From positions 297,544-330,749 of the forward strand of contig BJOX01000153.1 of NCBI GenBank assembly GCA_009731375.1: a stretch of 33,206 bases of DNA. The letters are read 5' to 3'. The notes under the pieces were generated by a model. It had not been told where the DNA came from, made no database searches, and worked only from the letters and a program-made list of their open reading frames with translations. A program made the position numbers and the translations under genes. The stretch is from Paulinella micropora (lineage: Eukaryota; Cercozoa; Imbricatea; Euglyphida). Below are positions 8,741-21,266 of this stretch, piece after piece. The first letter of the stretch is position 1. Each line of letters begins with the position of its first letter.

Positions 8741-11700
8741 AGCAAGCAAGCGCGAGCAAGCAAGCGCGAGCAAGCAAGCGCGAGCAAGCAAGCGCGCGCG
8801 AGCAAGCAAGCGCGCGCGCGAGCAAGCAAGCAAGCGCGCGCGCGAGCAAGCAAGCAAGCGCGCGCGCGAGCAAGCAAGCAAGCGCGCGCGCGAGCAAGCA
8901 AGCAAGCGCGCGCGCGAGCAAGCAAGCAAGCGCGCGCGCGAGCAAGCAAGCAAGCGCGCGCGCGAGCAAGCAAGCAAGCGCGCGCGCGAGCAAGCAAGCA
9001 AGCGCGCGCGCGAGCAAGCAAGCAAGCGCGCGCGCGAGCAAGCAAGCAAGCGCGCGCGCGAGCAAGCAAGCAAGCGCGCGCGCGAGCAAGCAAGCAAGCG
9101 CGCGCGCGAGCAAGCAAGCAAGCGCGCGCGCGAGCAAGCAAGCAAGCGCGCGCGCGAGCAAGCAAGCAAGCGCGCGCGCGAGCAAGCAAGCAAGCGCGCG
9201 CGCGAGCAAGCAAGCAAGCGCGCGCGCGAGCAAGCAAGCAAGCGCGCGCGCGAGCAAGCAAGCAAGCGCGCGCGCGAGCAAGCAAGCAAGCGCGCGCGCG
9301 AGCAAGCAAGCAAGCGCGCGCGCGAGCAAGCAAGCAAGCGCGCGCGCGAGCAAGCAAGCAAGCGCGCGCGCGAGCAAGCAAGCAAGCGCGCGCGCGAGCA
9401 AGCAAGCAAGCGCGCGCGCGAGCAAGCAAGCAAGCGCGCGCGCGAGCAAGCAAGCAAGCGCGCGCGCGAGCAAGCAAGCAAGCGCGCGCGCGAGCAAGCA
9501 AGCAAGCGCGCGCGCGAGCAAGCAAGCAAGCGCGCGCGCGAGCAAGCAAGCAAGCGCGCGCGCGAGCAAGCAAGCAAGCGCGCGCGCGAGCAAGCAAGCA
9601 AGCGCGCGCGCGAGCAAGCAAGCAAGCGCGCGCGCGAGCAAGCAAGCAAGCGCGCGCGCGAGCAAGCAAGCAAGCGCGCGCGCGAGCAAGCAAGCAAGCG
9701 CGCGCGCGAGCAAGCAAGCAAGCGCGCGCGCGAGCAAGCAAGCAAGCGCGCGCGCGAGCAAGCAAGCAAGCGCGCGCGCGAGCAAGCAAGCAAGCGCGCG
9801 CGCGAGCAAGCAAGCAAGCGCGCGCGCGAGCAAGCAAGCAAGCGCGCGCGCGAGCAAGCAAGCAAGCGCGCGCGCGAGCAAGCAAGCAAGCGCGCGCGCG
9901 AGCAAGCAAGCAAGCGCGCGCGCGAGCAAGCAAGCAAGCGCGCGCGCGAGCAAGCAAGCAAGCGCGCGCGCGAGCAAGCAAGCAAGCGCGCGCGCGAGCA
10001 AGCAAGCAAGCGCGCGCGCGAGCAAGCAAGCAAGCGCGCGCGCGAGCAAGCAAGCAAGCGCGCGCGCGAGCAAGCAAGCAAGCGCGCGCGCGAGCAAGCA
10101 AGCAAGCGCGCGCGCGAGCAAGCAAGCAAGCGCGCGCGCGAGCAAGCAAGCAAGCGCGCGCGCGAGCAAGCAAGCAAGCGCGCGCGCGAGCAAGCAAGCA
10201 AGCGCGCGCGCGAGCAAGCAAGCAAGCGCGCGCGCGAGCAAGCAAGCAAGCGCGCGCGCGAGCAAGCAAGCAAGCGCGCGCGCGAGCAAGCAAGCAAGCG
10301 CGCGCGCGAGCAAGCAAGCAAGCGCGCGCGCGAGCAAGCAAGCAAGCGCGCGCGCGAGCAAGCAAGCAAGCGCGCGCGCGAGCAAGCAAGCAAGCGCGCG
10401 CGCGAGCAAGCAAGCAAGCGCGCGCGCGAGCAAGCAAGCAAGCGCGCGCGCGAGCAAGCAAGCAAGCGCGCGCGCGAGCAAGCAAGCAAGCGCGCGCGCG
10501 AGCAAGCAAGCAAGCGCGCGCGCGAGCAAGCAAGCAAGCGCGCGCGCGAGCAAGCAAGCAAGCGCGCGCGCGAGCAAGCAAGCAAGCGCGCGCGCGAGCA
10601 AGCAAGCAAGCGCGCGCGCGAGCAAGCAAGCAAGCGCGCGCGCGAGCAAGCAAGCAAGCGCGCGCGCGAGCAAGCAAGCAAGCGCGCGCGCGAGCAAGCA
10701 AGCAAGCGCGCGCGCGAGCAAGCAAGCAAGCGCGCGCGCGAGCAAGCAAGCAAGCGCGCGCGCGAGCAAGCAAGCAAGCGCGCGCGCGAGCAAGCAAGCA
10801 AGCGCGCGCGCGAGCAAGCAAGCAAGCGCGCGCGCGAGCAAGCAAGCAAGCGCGCGCGCGAGCAAGCAAGCAAGCGCGCGCGCGAGCAAGCAAGCAAGCG
10901 CGCGCGCGAGCAAGCAAGCAAGCGCGCGCGCGAGCAAGCAAGCAAGCGCGCGCGCGAGCAAGCAAGCAAGCGCGCGCGCGAGCAAGCAAGCAAGCGCGCG
11001 CGCGAGCAAGCAAGCAAGCGCGCGCGCGAGCAAGCAAGCAAGCGCGCGCGCGAGCAAGCAAGCAAGCGCGCGCGCGAGCAAGCAAGCAAGCGCGCGCGCG
11101 AGCAAGCAAGCAAGCGCGCGCGCGAGCAAGCAAGCAAGCGCGCGCGCGAGCAAGCAAGCAAGCGCGCGCGCGAGCAAGCAAGCAAGCGCGCGCGCGAGCA
11201 AGCAAGCAAGCGCGCGCGCGAGCAAGCAAGCAAGCGCGCGCGCGAGCAAGCAAGCAAGCGCGCGCGCGAGCAAGCAAGCAAGCGCGCGCGCGAGCAAGCA
11301 AGCAAGCGCGCGCGCGAGCAAGCAAGCAAGCGCGCGCGCGAGCAAGCAAGCAAGCGCGCGCGCGAGCAAGCAAGCAAGCGCGCGCGCGAGCAAGCAAGCA
11401 AGCGCGCGCGCGAGCAAGCAAGCAAGCGCGCGCGCGAGCAAGCAAGCAAGCGCGCGCGCGAGCAAGCAAGCAAGCGCGCGCGCGAGCAAGCAAGCAAGCG
11501 CGCGCGCGAGCAAGCAAGCAAGCGCGCGCGCGAGCAAGCAAGCAAGCGCGCGCGCGAGCAAGCAAGCAAGCGCGCGCGCGAGCAAGCAAGCAAGCGCGCG
11601 CGCGAGCAAGCAAGCAAGCGCGCGCGCGAGCAAGCAAGCAAGCGCGCGCGCGAGCAAGCAAGCAAGCGCGCGCGCGAGCAAGCAAGCAAGCGCGCGCGCG

Positions 11701-14700
11701 AGCAAGCAAGCAAGCGCGCGCGCGAGCAAGCAAGCAAGCGCGCGCGCGAGCAAGCAAGCAAGCGCGCGCGCGAGCAAGCAAGCAAGCGCGCGCGCGAGCA
11801 AGCAAGCAAGCGCGCGCGCGAGCAAGCAAGCAAGCGCGCGCGCGAGCAAGCAAGCAAGCGCGCGCGCGAGCAAGCAAGCAAGCGCGCGCGCGAGCAAGCA
11901 AGCAAGCGCGCGCGCGAGCAAGCAAGCAAGCGCGCGCGCGAGCAAGCAAGCAAGCGCGCGCGCGAGCAAGCAAGCAAGCGCGCGCGCGAGCAAGCAAGCA
12001 AGCGCGCGCGCGAGCAAGCAAGCAAGCGCGCGCGCGAGCAAGCAAGCAAGCGCGCGCGCGAGCAAGCAAGCAAGCGCGCGCGCGAGCAAGCAAGCAAGCG
12101 CGCGCGCGAGCAAGCAAGCAAGCGCGCGCGCGAGCAAGCAAGCAAGCGCGCGCGCGAGCAAGCAAGCAAGCGCGCGCGCGAGCAAGCAAGCAAGCGCGCG
12201 CGCGAGCAAGCAAGCAAGCGCGCGCGCGAGCAAGCAAGCAAGCGCGCGCGCGAGCAAGCAAGCAAGCGCGCGCGCGAGCAAGCAAGCAAGCGCGCGCGCG
12301 AGCAAGCAAGCAAGCGCGCGCGCGAGCAAGCAAGCAAGCGCGCGCGCGAGCAAGCAAGCAAGCGCGCGCGCGAGCAAGCAAGCAAGCGCGCGCGCGAGCA
12401 AGCAAGCAAGCGCGCGCGCGAGCAAGCAAGCAAGCGCGCGCGCGAGCAAGCAAGCAAGCGCGCGCGCGAGCAAGCAAGCAAGCGCGCGCGCGAGCAAGCA
12501 AGCAAGCGCGCGCGCGAGCAAGCAAGCAAGCGCGCGCGCGAGCAAGCAAGCAAGCGCGCGCGCGAGCAAGCAAGCAAGCGCGCGCGCGAGCAAGCAAGCA
12601 AGCGCGCGCGCGAGCAAGCAAGCAAGCGCGCGCGCGAGCAAGCAAGCAAGCGCGCGCGCGAGCAAGCAAGCAAGCGCGCGCGCGAGCAAGCAAGCAAGCG
12701 CGCGCGCGAGCAAGCAAGCAAGCGCGCGCGCGAGCAAGCAAGCAAGCGCGCGCGCGAGCAAGCAAGCAAGCGCGCGCGCGAGCAAGCAAGCAAGCGCGCG
12801 CGCGAGCAAGCAAGCAAGCGCGCGCGCGAGCAAGCAAGCAAGCGCGCGCGCGAGCAAGCAAGCAAGCGCGCGCGCGAGCAAGCAAGCAAGCGCGCGCGCG
12901 AGCAAGCAAGCAAGCGCGCGCGCGAGCAAGCAAGCAAGCGCGCGCGCGAGCAAGCAAGCAAGCGCGCGCGCGAGCAAGCAAGCAAGCGCGCGCGCGAGCA
13001 AGCAAGCAAGCGCGCGCGCGAGCAAGCAAGCAAGCGCGCGCGCGAGCAAGCAAGCAAGCGCGCGCGCGAGCAAGCAAGCAAGCGCGCGCGCGAGCAAGCA
13101 AGCAAGCGCGCGCGCGAGCAAGCAAGCAAGCGCGCGCGCGAGCAAGCAAGCAAGCGCGCGCGCGAGCAAGCAAGCAAGCGCGCGCGCGAGCAAGCAAGCA
13201 AGCGCGCGCGCGAGCAAGCAAGCAAGCGCGCGCGCGAGCAAGCAAGCAAGCGCGCGCGCGAGCAAGCAAGCAAGCGCGCGCGCGAGCAAGCAAGCAAGCG
13301 CGCGCGCGAGCAAGCAAGCAAGCGCGCGCGCGAGCAAGCAAGCAAGCGCGCGCGCGAGCAAGCAAGCAAGCGCGCGCGCGAGCAAGCAAGCAAGCGCGCG
13401 CGCGAGCAAGCAAGCAAGCGCGCGCGCGAGCAAGCAAGCAAGCGCGCGCGCGAGCAAGCAAGCAAGCGCGCGCGCGAGCAAGCAAGCAAGCGCGCGCGCG
13501 AGCAAGCAAGCAAGCGCGCGCGCGAGCAAGCAAGCAAGCGCGCGCGCGAGCAAGCAAGCAAGCGCGCGCGCGAGCAAGCAAGCAAGCGCGCGCGCGAGCA
13601 AGCAAGCAAGCGCGCGCGCGAGCAAGCAAGCAAGCGCGCGCGCGAGCAAGCAAGCAAGCGCGCGCGCGAGCAAGCAAGCAAGCGCGCGCGCGAGCAAGCA
13701 AGCAAGCGCGCGCGCGAGCAAGCAAGCAAGCGCGCGCGCGAGCAAGCAAGCAAGCGCGCGCGCGAGCAAGCAAGCAAGCGCGCGCGCGAGCAAGCAAGCA
13801 AGCGCGCGCGCGAGCAAGCAAGCAAGCGCGCGCGCGAGCAAGCAAGCAAGCGCGCGCGCGAGCAAGCAAGCAAGCGCGCGCGCGAGCAAGCAAGCAAGCG
13901 CGCGCGCGAGCAAGCAAGCAAGCGCGCGCGCGAGCAAGCAAGCAAGCGCGCGCGCGAGCAAGCAAGCAAGCGCGCGCGCGAGCAAGCAAGCAAGCGCGCG
14001 CGCGAGCAAGCAAGCAAGCGCGCGCGCGAGCAAGCAAGCAAGCGCGCGCGCGAGCAAGCAAGCAAGCGCGCGCGCGAGCAAGCAAGCAAGCGCGCGCGCG
14101 AGCAAGCAAGCAAGCGCGCGCGCGAGCAAGCAAGCAAGCGCGCGCGCGAGCAAGCAAGCAAGCGCGCGCGCGAGCAAGCAAGCAAGCGCGCGCGCGAGCA
14201 AGCAAGCAAGCGCGCGCGCGAGCAAGCAAGCAAGCGCGCGCGCGAGCAAGCAAGCAAGCGCGCGCGCGAGCAAGCAAGCAAGCGCGCGCGCGAGCAAGCA
14301 AGCAAGCGCGCGCGCGAGCAAGCAAGCAAGCGCGCGCGCGAGCAAGCAAGCAAGCGCGCGCGCGAGCAAGCAAGCAAGCGCGCGCGCGAGCAAGCAAGCA
14401 AGCGCGCGCGCGAGCAAGCAAGCAAGCGCGCGCGCGAGCAAGCAAGCAAGCGCGCGCGCGAGCAAGCAAGCAAGCGCGCGCGCGAGCAAGCAAGCAAGCG
14501 CGCGCGCGAGCAAGCAAGCAAGCGCGCGCGCGAGCAAGCAAGCAAGCGCGCGCGCGAGCAAGCAAGCAAGCGCGCGCGCGAGCAAGCAAGCAAGCGCGCG
14601 CGCGAGCAAGCAAGCAAGCGCGCGCGCGAGCAAGCAAGCAAGCGCGCGCGCGAGCAAGCAAGCAAGCGCGCGCGCGAGCAAGCAAGCAAGCGCGCGCGCG

Positions 14701-17700
14701 AGCAAGCAAGCAAGCGCGCGCGCGAGCAAGCAAGCAAGCGCGCGCGCGAGCAAGCAAGCAAGCGCGCGCGCGAGCAAGCAAGCAAGCGCGCGCGCGAGCA
14801 AGCAAGCAAGCGCGCGCGCGAGCAAGCAAGCAAGCGCGCGCGCGAGCAAGCAAGCAAGCGCGCGCGCGAGCAAGCAAGCAAGCGCGCGCGCGAGCAAGCA
14901 AGCAAGCGCGCGCGCGAGCAAGCAAGCAAGCGCGCGCGCGAGCAAGCAAGCAAGCGCGCGCGCGAGCAAGCAAGCAAGCGCGCGCGCGAGCAAGCAAGCA
15001 AGCGCGCGCGCGAGCAAGCAAGCAAGCGCGCGCGCGAGCAAGCAAGCAAGCGCGCGCGCGAGCAAGCAAGCAAGCGCGCGCGCGAGCAAGCAAGCAAGCG
15101 CGCGCGCGAGCAAGCAAGCAAGCGCGCGCGCGAGCAAGCAAGCAAGCGCGCGCGCGAGCAAGCAAGCAAGCGCGCGCGCGAGCAAGCAAGCAAGCGCGCG
15201 CGCGAGCAAGCAAGCAAGCGCGCGCGCGAGCAAGCAAGCAAGCGCGCGCGCGAGCAAGCAAGCAAGCGCGCGCGCGAGCAAGCAAGCAAGCGCGCGCGCG
15301 AGCAAGCAAGCAAGCGCGCGCGCGAGCAAGCAAGCAAGCGCGCGCGCGAGCAAGCAAGCAAGCGCGCGCGCGAGCAAGCAAGCAAGCGCGCGCGCGAGCA
15401 AGCAAGCAAGCGCGCGCGCGAGCAAGCAAGCAAGCGCGCGCGCGAGCAAGCAAGCAAGCGCGCGCGCGAGCAAGCAAGCAAGCGCGCGCGCGAGCAAGCA
15501 AGCAAGCGCGCGCGCGAGCAAGCAAGCAAGCGCGCGCGCGAGCAAGCAAGCAAGCGCGCGCGCGAGCAAGCAAGCAAGCGCGCGCGCGAGCAAGCAAGCA
15601 AGCGCGCGCGCGAGCAAGCAAGCAAGCGCGCGCGCGAGCAAGCAAGCAAGCGCGCGCGCGAGCAAGCAAGCAAGCGCGCGCGCGAGCAAGCAAGCAAGCG
15701 CGCGCGCGAGCAAGCAAGCAAGCGCGCGCGCGAGCAAGCAAGCAAGCGCGCGCGCGAGCAAGCAAGCAAGCGCGCGCGCGAGCAAGCAAGCAAGCGCGCG
15801 CGCGAGCAAGCAAGCAAGCGCGCGCGCGAGCAAGCAAGCAAGCGCGCGCGCGAGCAAGCAAGCAAGCGCGCGCGCGAGCAAGCAAGCAAGCGCGCGCGCG
15901 AGCAAGCAAGCAAGCGCGCGCGCGAGCAAGCAAGCAAGCGCGCGCGCGAGCAAGCAAGCAAGCGCGCGCGCGAGCAAGCAAGCAAGCGCGCGCGCGAGCA
16001 AGCAAGCAAGCGCGCGCGCGAGCAAGCAAGCAAGCGCGCGCGCGAGCAAGCAAGCAAGCGCGCGCGCGAGCAAGCAAGCAAGCGCGCGCGCGAGCAAGCA
16101 AGCAAGCGCGCGCGCGAGCAAGCAAGCAAGCGCGCGCGCGAGCAAGCAAGCAAGCGCGCGCGCGAGCAAGCAAGCAAGCGCGCGCGCGAGCAAGCAAGCA
16201 AGCGCGCGCGCGAGCAAGCAAGCAAGCGCGCGCGCGAGCAAGCAAGCAAGCGCGCGCGCGAGCAAGCAAGCAAGCGCGCGCGCGAGCAAGCAAGCAAGCG
16301 CGCGCGCGAGCAAGCAAGCAAGCGCGCGCGCGAGCAAGCAAGCAAGCGCGCGCGCGAGCAAGCAAGCAAGCGCGCGCGCGAGCAAGCAAGCAAGCGCGCG
16401 CGCGAGCAAGCAAGCAAGCGCGCGCGCGAGCAAGCAAGCAAGCGCGCGCGCGAGCAAGCAAGCAAGCGCGCGCGCGAGCAAGCAAGCAAGCGCGCGCGCG
16501 AGCAAGCAAGCAAGCGCGCGCGCGAGCAAGCAAGCAAGCGCGCGCGCGAGCAAGCAAGCAAGCGCGCGCGCGAGCAAGCAAGCAAGCGCGCGCGCGAGCA
16601 AGCAAGCAAGCGCGCGCGCGAGCAAGCAAGCAAGCGCGCGCGCGAGCAAGCAAGCAAGCGCGCGCGCGAGCAAGCAAGCAAGCGCGCGCGCGAGCAAGCA
16701 AGCAAGCGCGCGCGCGAGCAAGCAAGCAAGCGCGCGCGCGAGCAAGCAAGCAAGCGCGCGCGCGAGCAAGCAAGCAAGCGCGCGCGCGAGCAAGCAAGCA
16801 AGCGCGCGCGCGAGCAAGCAAGCAAGCGCGCGCGCGAGCAAGCAAGCAAGCGCGCGCGCGAGCAAGCAAGCAAGCGCGCGCGCGAGCAAGCAAGCAAGCG
16901 CGCGCGCGAGCAAGCAAGCAAGCGCGCGCGCGAGCAAGCAAGCAAGCGCGCGCGCGAGCAAGCAAGCAAGCGCGCGCGCGAGCAAGCAAGCAAGCGCGCG
17001 CGCGAGCAAGCAAGCAAGCGCGCGCGCGAGCAAGCAAGCAAGCGCGCGCGCGAGCAAGCAAGCAAGCGCGCGCGCGAGCAAGCAAGCAAGCGCGCGCGCG
17101 AGCAAGCAAGCAAGCGCGCGCGCGAGCAAGCAAGCAAGCGCGCGCGCGAGCAAGCAAGCAAGCGCGCGCGCGAGCAAGCAAGCAAGCGCGCGCGCGAGCA
17201 AGCAAGCAAGCGCGCGCGCGAGCAAGCAAGCAAGCGCGCGCGCGAGCAAGCAAGCAAGCGCGCGCGCGAGCAAGCAAGCAAGCGCGCGCGCGAGCAAGCA
17301 AGCAAGCGCGCGCGCGAGCAAGCAAGCAAGCGCGCGCGCGAGCAAGCAAGCAAGCGCGCGCGCGAGCAAGCAAGCAAGCGCGCGCGCGAGCAAGCAAGCA
17401 AGCGCGCGCGCGAGCAAGCAAGCAAGCGCGCGCGCGAGCAAGCAAGCAAGCGCGCGCGCGAGCAAGCAAGCAAGCGCGCGCGCGAGCAAGCAAGCAAGCG
17501 CGCGCGCGAGCAAGCAAGCAAGCGCGCGCGCGAGCAAGCAAGCAAGCGCGCGCGCGAGCAAGCAAGCAAGCGCGCGCGCGAGCAAGCAAGCAAGCGCGCG
17601 CGCGAGCAAGCAAGCAAGCGCGCGCGCGAGCAAGCAAGCAAGCGCGCGCGCGAGCAAGCAAGCAAGCGCGCGCGCGAGCAAGCAAGCAAGCGCGCGCGCG

Positions 17701-18595
17701 AGCAAGCAAGCAAGCGCGCGCGCGAGCAAGCAAGCAAGCGCGCGCGCGAGCAAGCAAGCAAGCGCGCGCGCGAGCAAGCAAGCAAGCGCGCGCGCGAGCA
17801 AGCAAGCAAGCGCGCGCGCGAGCAAGCAAGCAAGCGCGCGCGCGAGCAAGCAAGCAAGCGCGCGCGCGAGCAAGCAAGCAAGCGCGCGCGCGAGCAAGCA
17901 AGCAAGCGCGCGCGCGAGCAAGCAAGCAAGCGCGCGCGCGAGCAAGCAAGCAAGCGCGCGCGCGAGCAAGCAAGCAAGCGCGCGCGCGAGCAAGCAAGCA
18001 AGCGCGCGCGCGAGCAAGCAAGCAAGCGCGCGCGCGAGCAAGCAAGCAAGCGCGCGCGCGAGCAAGCAAGCAAGCGCGCGCGCGAGCAAGCAAGCAAGCG
18101 CGCGCGCGAGCAAGCAAGCAAGCGCGCGCGCGAGCAAGCAAGCAAGCGCGCGCGCGAGCAAGCAAGCAAGCGCGCGCGCGAGCAAGCAAGCAAGCGCGCG
18201 CGCGAGCAAGCAAGCAAGCGCGCGCGCGAGCAAGCAAGCAAGCGCGCGCGCGAGCAAGCAAGCAAGCGCGCGCGCGAGCAAGCAAGCAAGCGCGCGCGCG
18301 AGCAAGCAAGCAAGCGCGCGCGCGAGCAAGCAAGCAAGCGCGCGCGCGAGCAAGCAAGCAAGCGCGCGCGCGAGCAAGCAAGCAAGCGCGCGCGCGAGCA
18401 AGCAAGCAAGCGCGCGCGCGAGCAAGCAAGCAAGCGCGCGCGCGAGCAAGCAAGCAAGCGCGCGCGCGAGCAAGCAAGCAAGCGCGCGCGCGAGCAAGCA
18501 AGCAAGCGCGCGCGCGAGCAAGCAAGCAAGCGCGCGCGCGAGCAAGCAAGCAAGCGCGCGCGCGAGCAAGCAAGCAAGCGCGCGCGCGAGCAAGC
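8741..18595. repeat. 24-bp CG-rich satellite, 407 visually identical units
   Basis: Unit: three AGCA, then AG followed by five CG (24 bp, 71% GC, five CpG). The left edge is graded: three 14-bp units (two AGCA plus AGCGCG, from 8741), one 18-bp unit (8783-8800), one 20-bp unit (8801-8820), then 24-bp units from 8821. By coordinate there are 407 full units plus 7 bases up to the gap at 18596. I saw no variant unit by eye. It fills most of helicase intron 6. No frame on either strand contains a stop, so giant Ser-Lys-Gln-Ala or Leu-Ala-Arg open frames appear; these are not genes. Confidence 0.97.
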
Positions 18596-18605
18596 NNNNN
18601 NNNNN
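18596..18605. other. Assembly gap (10 N) ending the satellite
   Basis: The satellite stops abruptly in mid-unit at this gap, so its real length is unknown and the 407-unit count is a minimum or an artefact of consensus. Confidence 0.98.
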
Positions 18606-18651
18606 TGATAGATAGGGAAAGGGAGGCAAGGAGGGGGGGAACAAAGCTTAC

Positions 18652-18722
18652 CTTAGCTATATGCTCGCGCAGCTTTTTGCTTGCGCTATGTATCCCTAAC
18701 ATCCAGGCGGGAACGTCCCCCC
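18652..18722 (-). CDS. DDX52: Helicase exon E6: GGDVPAWML segment
   Basis: Complete 71-nt exon on the minus strand. Acceptor AACTGCCTTAG, then GG completing a Gly codon with E5, then 23 codons beginning GDVPAWMLGIHSASKKLRE, then donor GCTAAG|GTAAGC in phase 0. It aligns residue for residue with the segment after motif VI in DDX52, where human has AGCPVPEYI and this gene has AGGDVPAWM. It is a single copy with no truncated repeats around it, unlike E2, E3 and E8. The donor is only about 45 bases from the gap that ends the 24-bp satellite. An ATG at 18700-18702 made a satellite-derived ORF appear to start here. Confidence 0.88.
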
Positions 18723-18965
18723 CTAAGGCAGTTGTGAAAAATTTGTAAGGTCTTCAATGCCCACAGGCGGATTGCACAGGCAGAAACACAGACAAGTCCC
18801 ACAGACACCTCTACCTCAGTGCAGCTGCTCAGCTGGCGTACAGCAGACTGACTACACGCTGCTCAAGGCAGGACTCTGACTCTGAAGTTCTCTCTGATTT
18901 CAGTCTGCCACAGTCTCAGTTATGCTTTCGGCCATTTCGGCCACCACAAATTTCGGCAAAAAAAA
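18723..18965. other. Unique intronic sequence (intron 5)
   Basis: Ordinary-composition unique sequence. TTTCGGCCATTTCGGCCACCACAAATTTCGG (18928-18958) shows a short internal duplication and resembles the complement of TTTGCGGTGGTGG near 19408. No gene seen. Confidence 0.5.
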
Positions 18966-19090
18966 ACAACATATATTGCGGTGAAAAGTTGGGGAAGAAT
19001 TCCGGCCACCCAAAGTTTTGTGCAAAAACAACGTATTCCGCGGTGGCAAATCACTGGCAAAAATATTTTCTGGCCGACATTTTTCACTGA
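18966..19090. repeat. Dispersed repeat family 3, copy 2
   Basis: Second copy of the element at 2295-2410, same orientation, with small insertions and substitutions (CAAAGTTTTGTGCAAAAACA in place of CAAATTTTTGTGA). It lies just before the palindromic element at 19164, and the two may be parts of one larger unit. Confidence 0.8.
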
Positions 19091-19163
19091 TCCTTAATAC
19101 ACAATGGACTATGTTTGGATTTGGACATTTTGCATCATATCCTTAGATGAGATTGCTTACTTA

Positions 19164-19422
19164 TTTCCACCACATCGAAAAACGAAGAAATGGGACCCGA
19201 CCCGAACAGTGTGGTCACTTGACTGTAAAAAAGTGGCCATGGCCACGCAAAAAGTTGGGAAGGTCACAAGTCCATGGCCACGTGATCACAATTGTGACAG
19301 CCATGGCCTGAAAAATTCAATCAACAGCACAATGGGCCACAGCTTTTCACAGTGTCAAGTGACCATCCTGCTCGGGTCGGGTCCAAAAGTCTTATTTTTC
19401 CAAAAATTTGCGGTGGTGGAAA
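19164..19422. mobile_element. 259-bp imperfect palindrome, foldback/MITE-like
   Basis: Left arm TTTCCACCAC (19164) through GGGACCCGACCCGA (19192-19205) and GGTCACTTGAC. The right arm is the inverse, GTCAAGTGACC, TCGGGTCGGGTCC, then GTGGTGGAAA (19413-19422). The centre holds TCACAATTGTGA (19286-19297), a perfect 12-base palindrome, and the arms are centred on the same point. No transposase is present. Target duplications are not clear. The 117-codon ORF spanning it (19104-19457) is an artefact of the arms. Confidence 0.75.
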
Positions 19423-19639
19423 CAATCAATGCGGGAATACGGCCCTATAATGTGTAAATTTTTCCGATTTTTTCGAAATAGGAAACGGCGGAGACGGAGG
19501 ATGTGGTCCGACGAAGCTGTACCAGAGCACAATTTTATTTTGTTTTGTTTTATTTTATTTTATTTTATTTTGTTTTAATTTATTTGTTTTCCGTTTTGTT
19601 TTATGTTGTTTTGTTTTGTTCTTTTCTGCTGGCGCTGTG

Positions 19640-19673
<34 letters not shown>

Positions 19674-19756
19674 CACACATACACACACATATATAACAGT
19701 TGTTGCTGTTGTTGTTGAGATTGGAAGCGAAGGTGGAACAAGTTTTGCCAATTTTG
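19423..19756. repeat. (TTTTA/TTTTG)n and (CA)n tracts with unique spacers
   Basis: Unique bases to about 19531, TTTTA/TTTTG pentamers (19532-19625), (CA)n (19637-19692), then about 60 bases including GTTGTTGCTGTTGTTGTTG. Intron 5, no gene seen. Confidence 0.85.
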
Positions 19757-20757
<1,001 letters not shown>

Positions 20758-20758
20758 T

Positions 20759-20776
20759 GAACTGCATACTTGACGA

Positions 20777-20778
<2 letters not shown>
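20759..20778 (-). repeat. Degenerate 3'-half copy of exon E5
   Basis: On the minus strand GCGTCGTCAAGTATGCAG|TTCAAG matches the end of exon E5 (GCGTCATCAAGCACGCAG|GTCAGA). The donor GT has become TT. It is downstream of the intact E5, as the polarity rule predicts. Confidence 0.75.
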
Positions 20779-20835
<57 letters not shown>

Positions 20836-21115
20836 CCCCNNNNNNNNNNNNNNNNNNNNNNNNNNNNNNNNNNNNNNNNNNNNNNNNNNNNNNNNNNNNN
20901 NNNNNNNNNNNNNNNNNNNNNNNNNNNNNNNNNNNNNNNNNNNNNNNNNNNNNNNNNNNNNNNNNNNNNNNNNNNNNNNNNNNNNNNNNNNNNNNNNNNN
21001 NNNNNNNNNNNNNNNNNNNNNNNNNNNNNNNNNNNNNNNNNNNNNNNNNNNNNNNNNNNNNNNNNNNNNNNNNNNNNNNNNNNNNNNNNNNNNNNNNNNN
21101 NNNNNNNNNNNNNNN

Positions 21116-21185
<70 letters not shown>
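20779..21185. repeat. (TC)n tract with 276-N gap
   Basis: TC repeats at 20779-20832 and 21116-21185 flank a gap at 20840-21115. On the coding strand this is (GA)n following the E5 donor GTCAGAGAGA, so donor and microsatellite merge. Confidence 0.95.
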
Positions 21186-21188
<3 letters not shown>

Positions 21189-21228
21189 CTGCGTGCTTGA
21201 TGACGCGAGCAACGCCCTTCACCATAGG
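21189..21228 (-). CDS. DDX52: Second complete copy of helicase exon E5 (alternative or silent)
   Basis: This 40-nt copy differs from 21267-21306 by one base (CCT ATG GTG instead of CCT ATG CTG, Val for Leu). It keeps a TGTAG acceptor and the GTCAGAGAG donor, but its acceptor is preceded by a purine (GA)n tract rather than pyrimidines. Only 38 bases separate it from the other copy, too few for a normal intron, so the two cannot be spliced to each other. Since 40 is not a multiple of three, including both would shift the frame. It is either an alternative to, or a silent duplicate of, E5. Confidence 0.5.
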
Positions 21229-21266
21229 CTACATTATCTCTCTCTCTGTCTCTCTCTCTCTCTGAC

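Noticed and set aside
7822-18702. Open reading frames of 3,300 to 3,600 codons over the 24-bp satellite on both strands
   Set aside because: The unit length is a multiple of three and contains no stop in any of the six frames, so open frames are automatic. The overlapping frames cannot all be genes, and the ends run into unrelated microsatellite or antisense exon sequence.
18889-18903. Plus-strand acceptor-like TTCTCTCTGATTTCAG
   Set aside because: No coding frame follows it and no plus-strand exon was found nearby. It is probably chance in pyrimidine-rich sequence.
19104-19457. Plus-strand ORF of 117 codons
   Set aside because: It spans the palindromic element; its two halves are inverted copies of the same DNA. 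No family resemblance.
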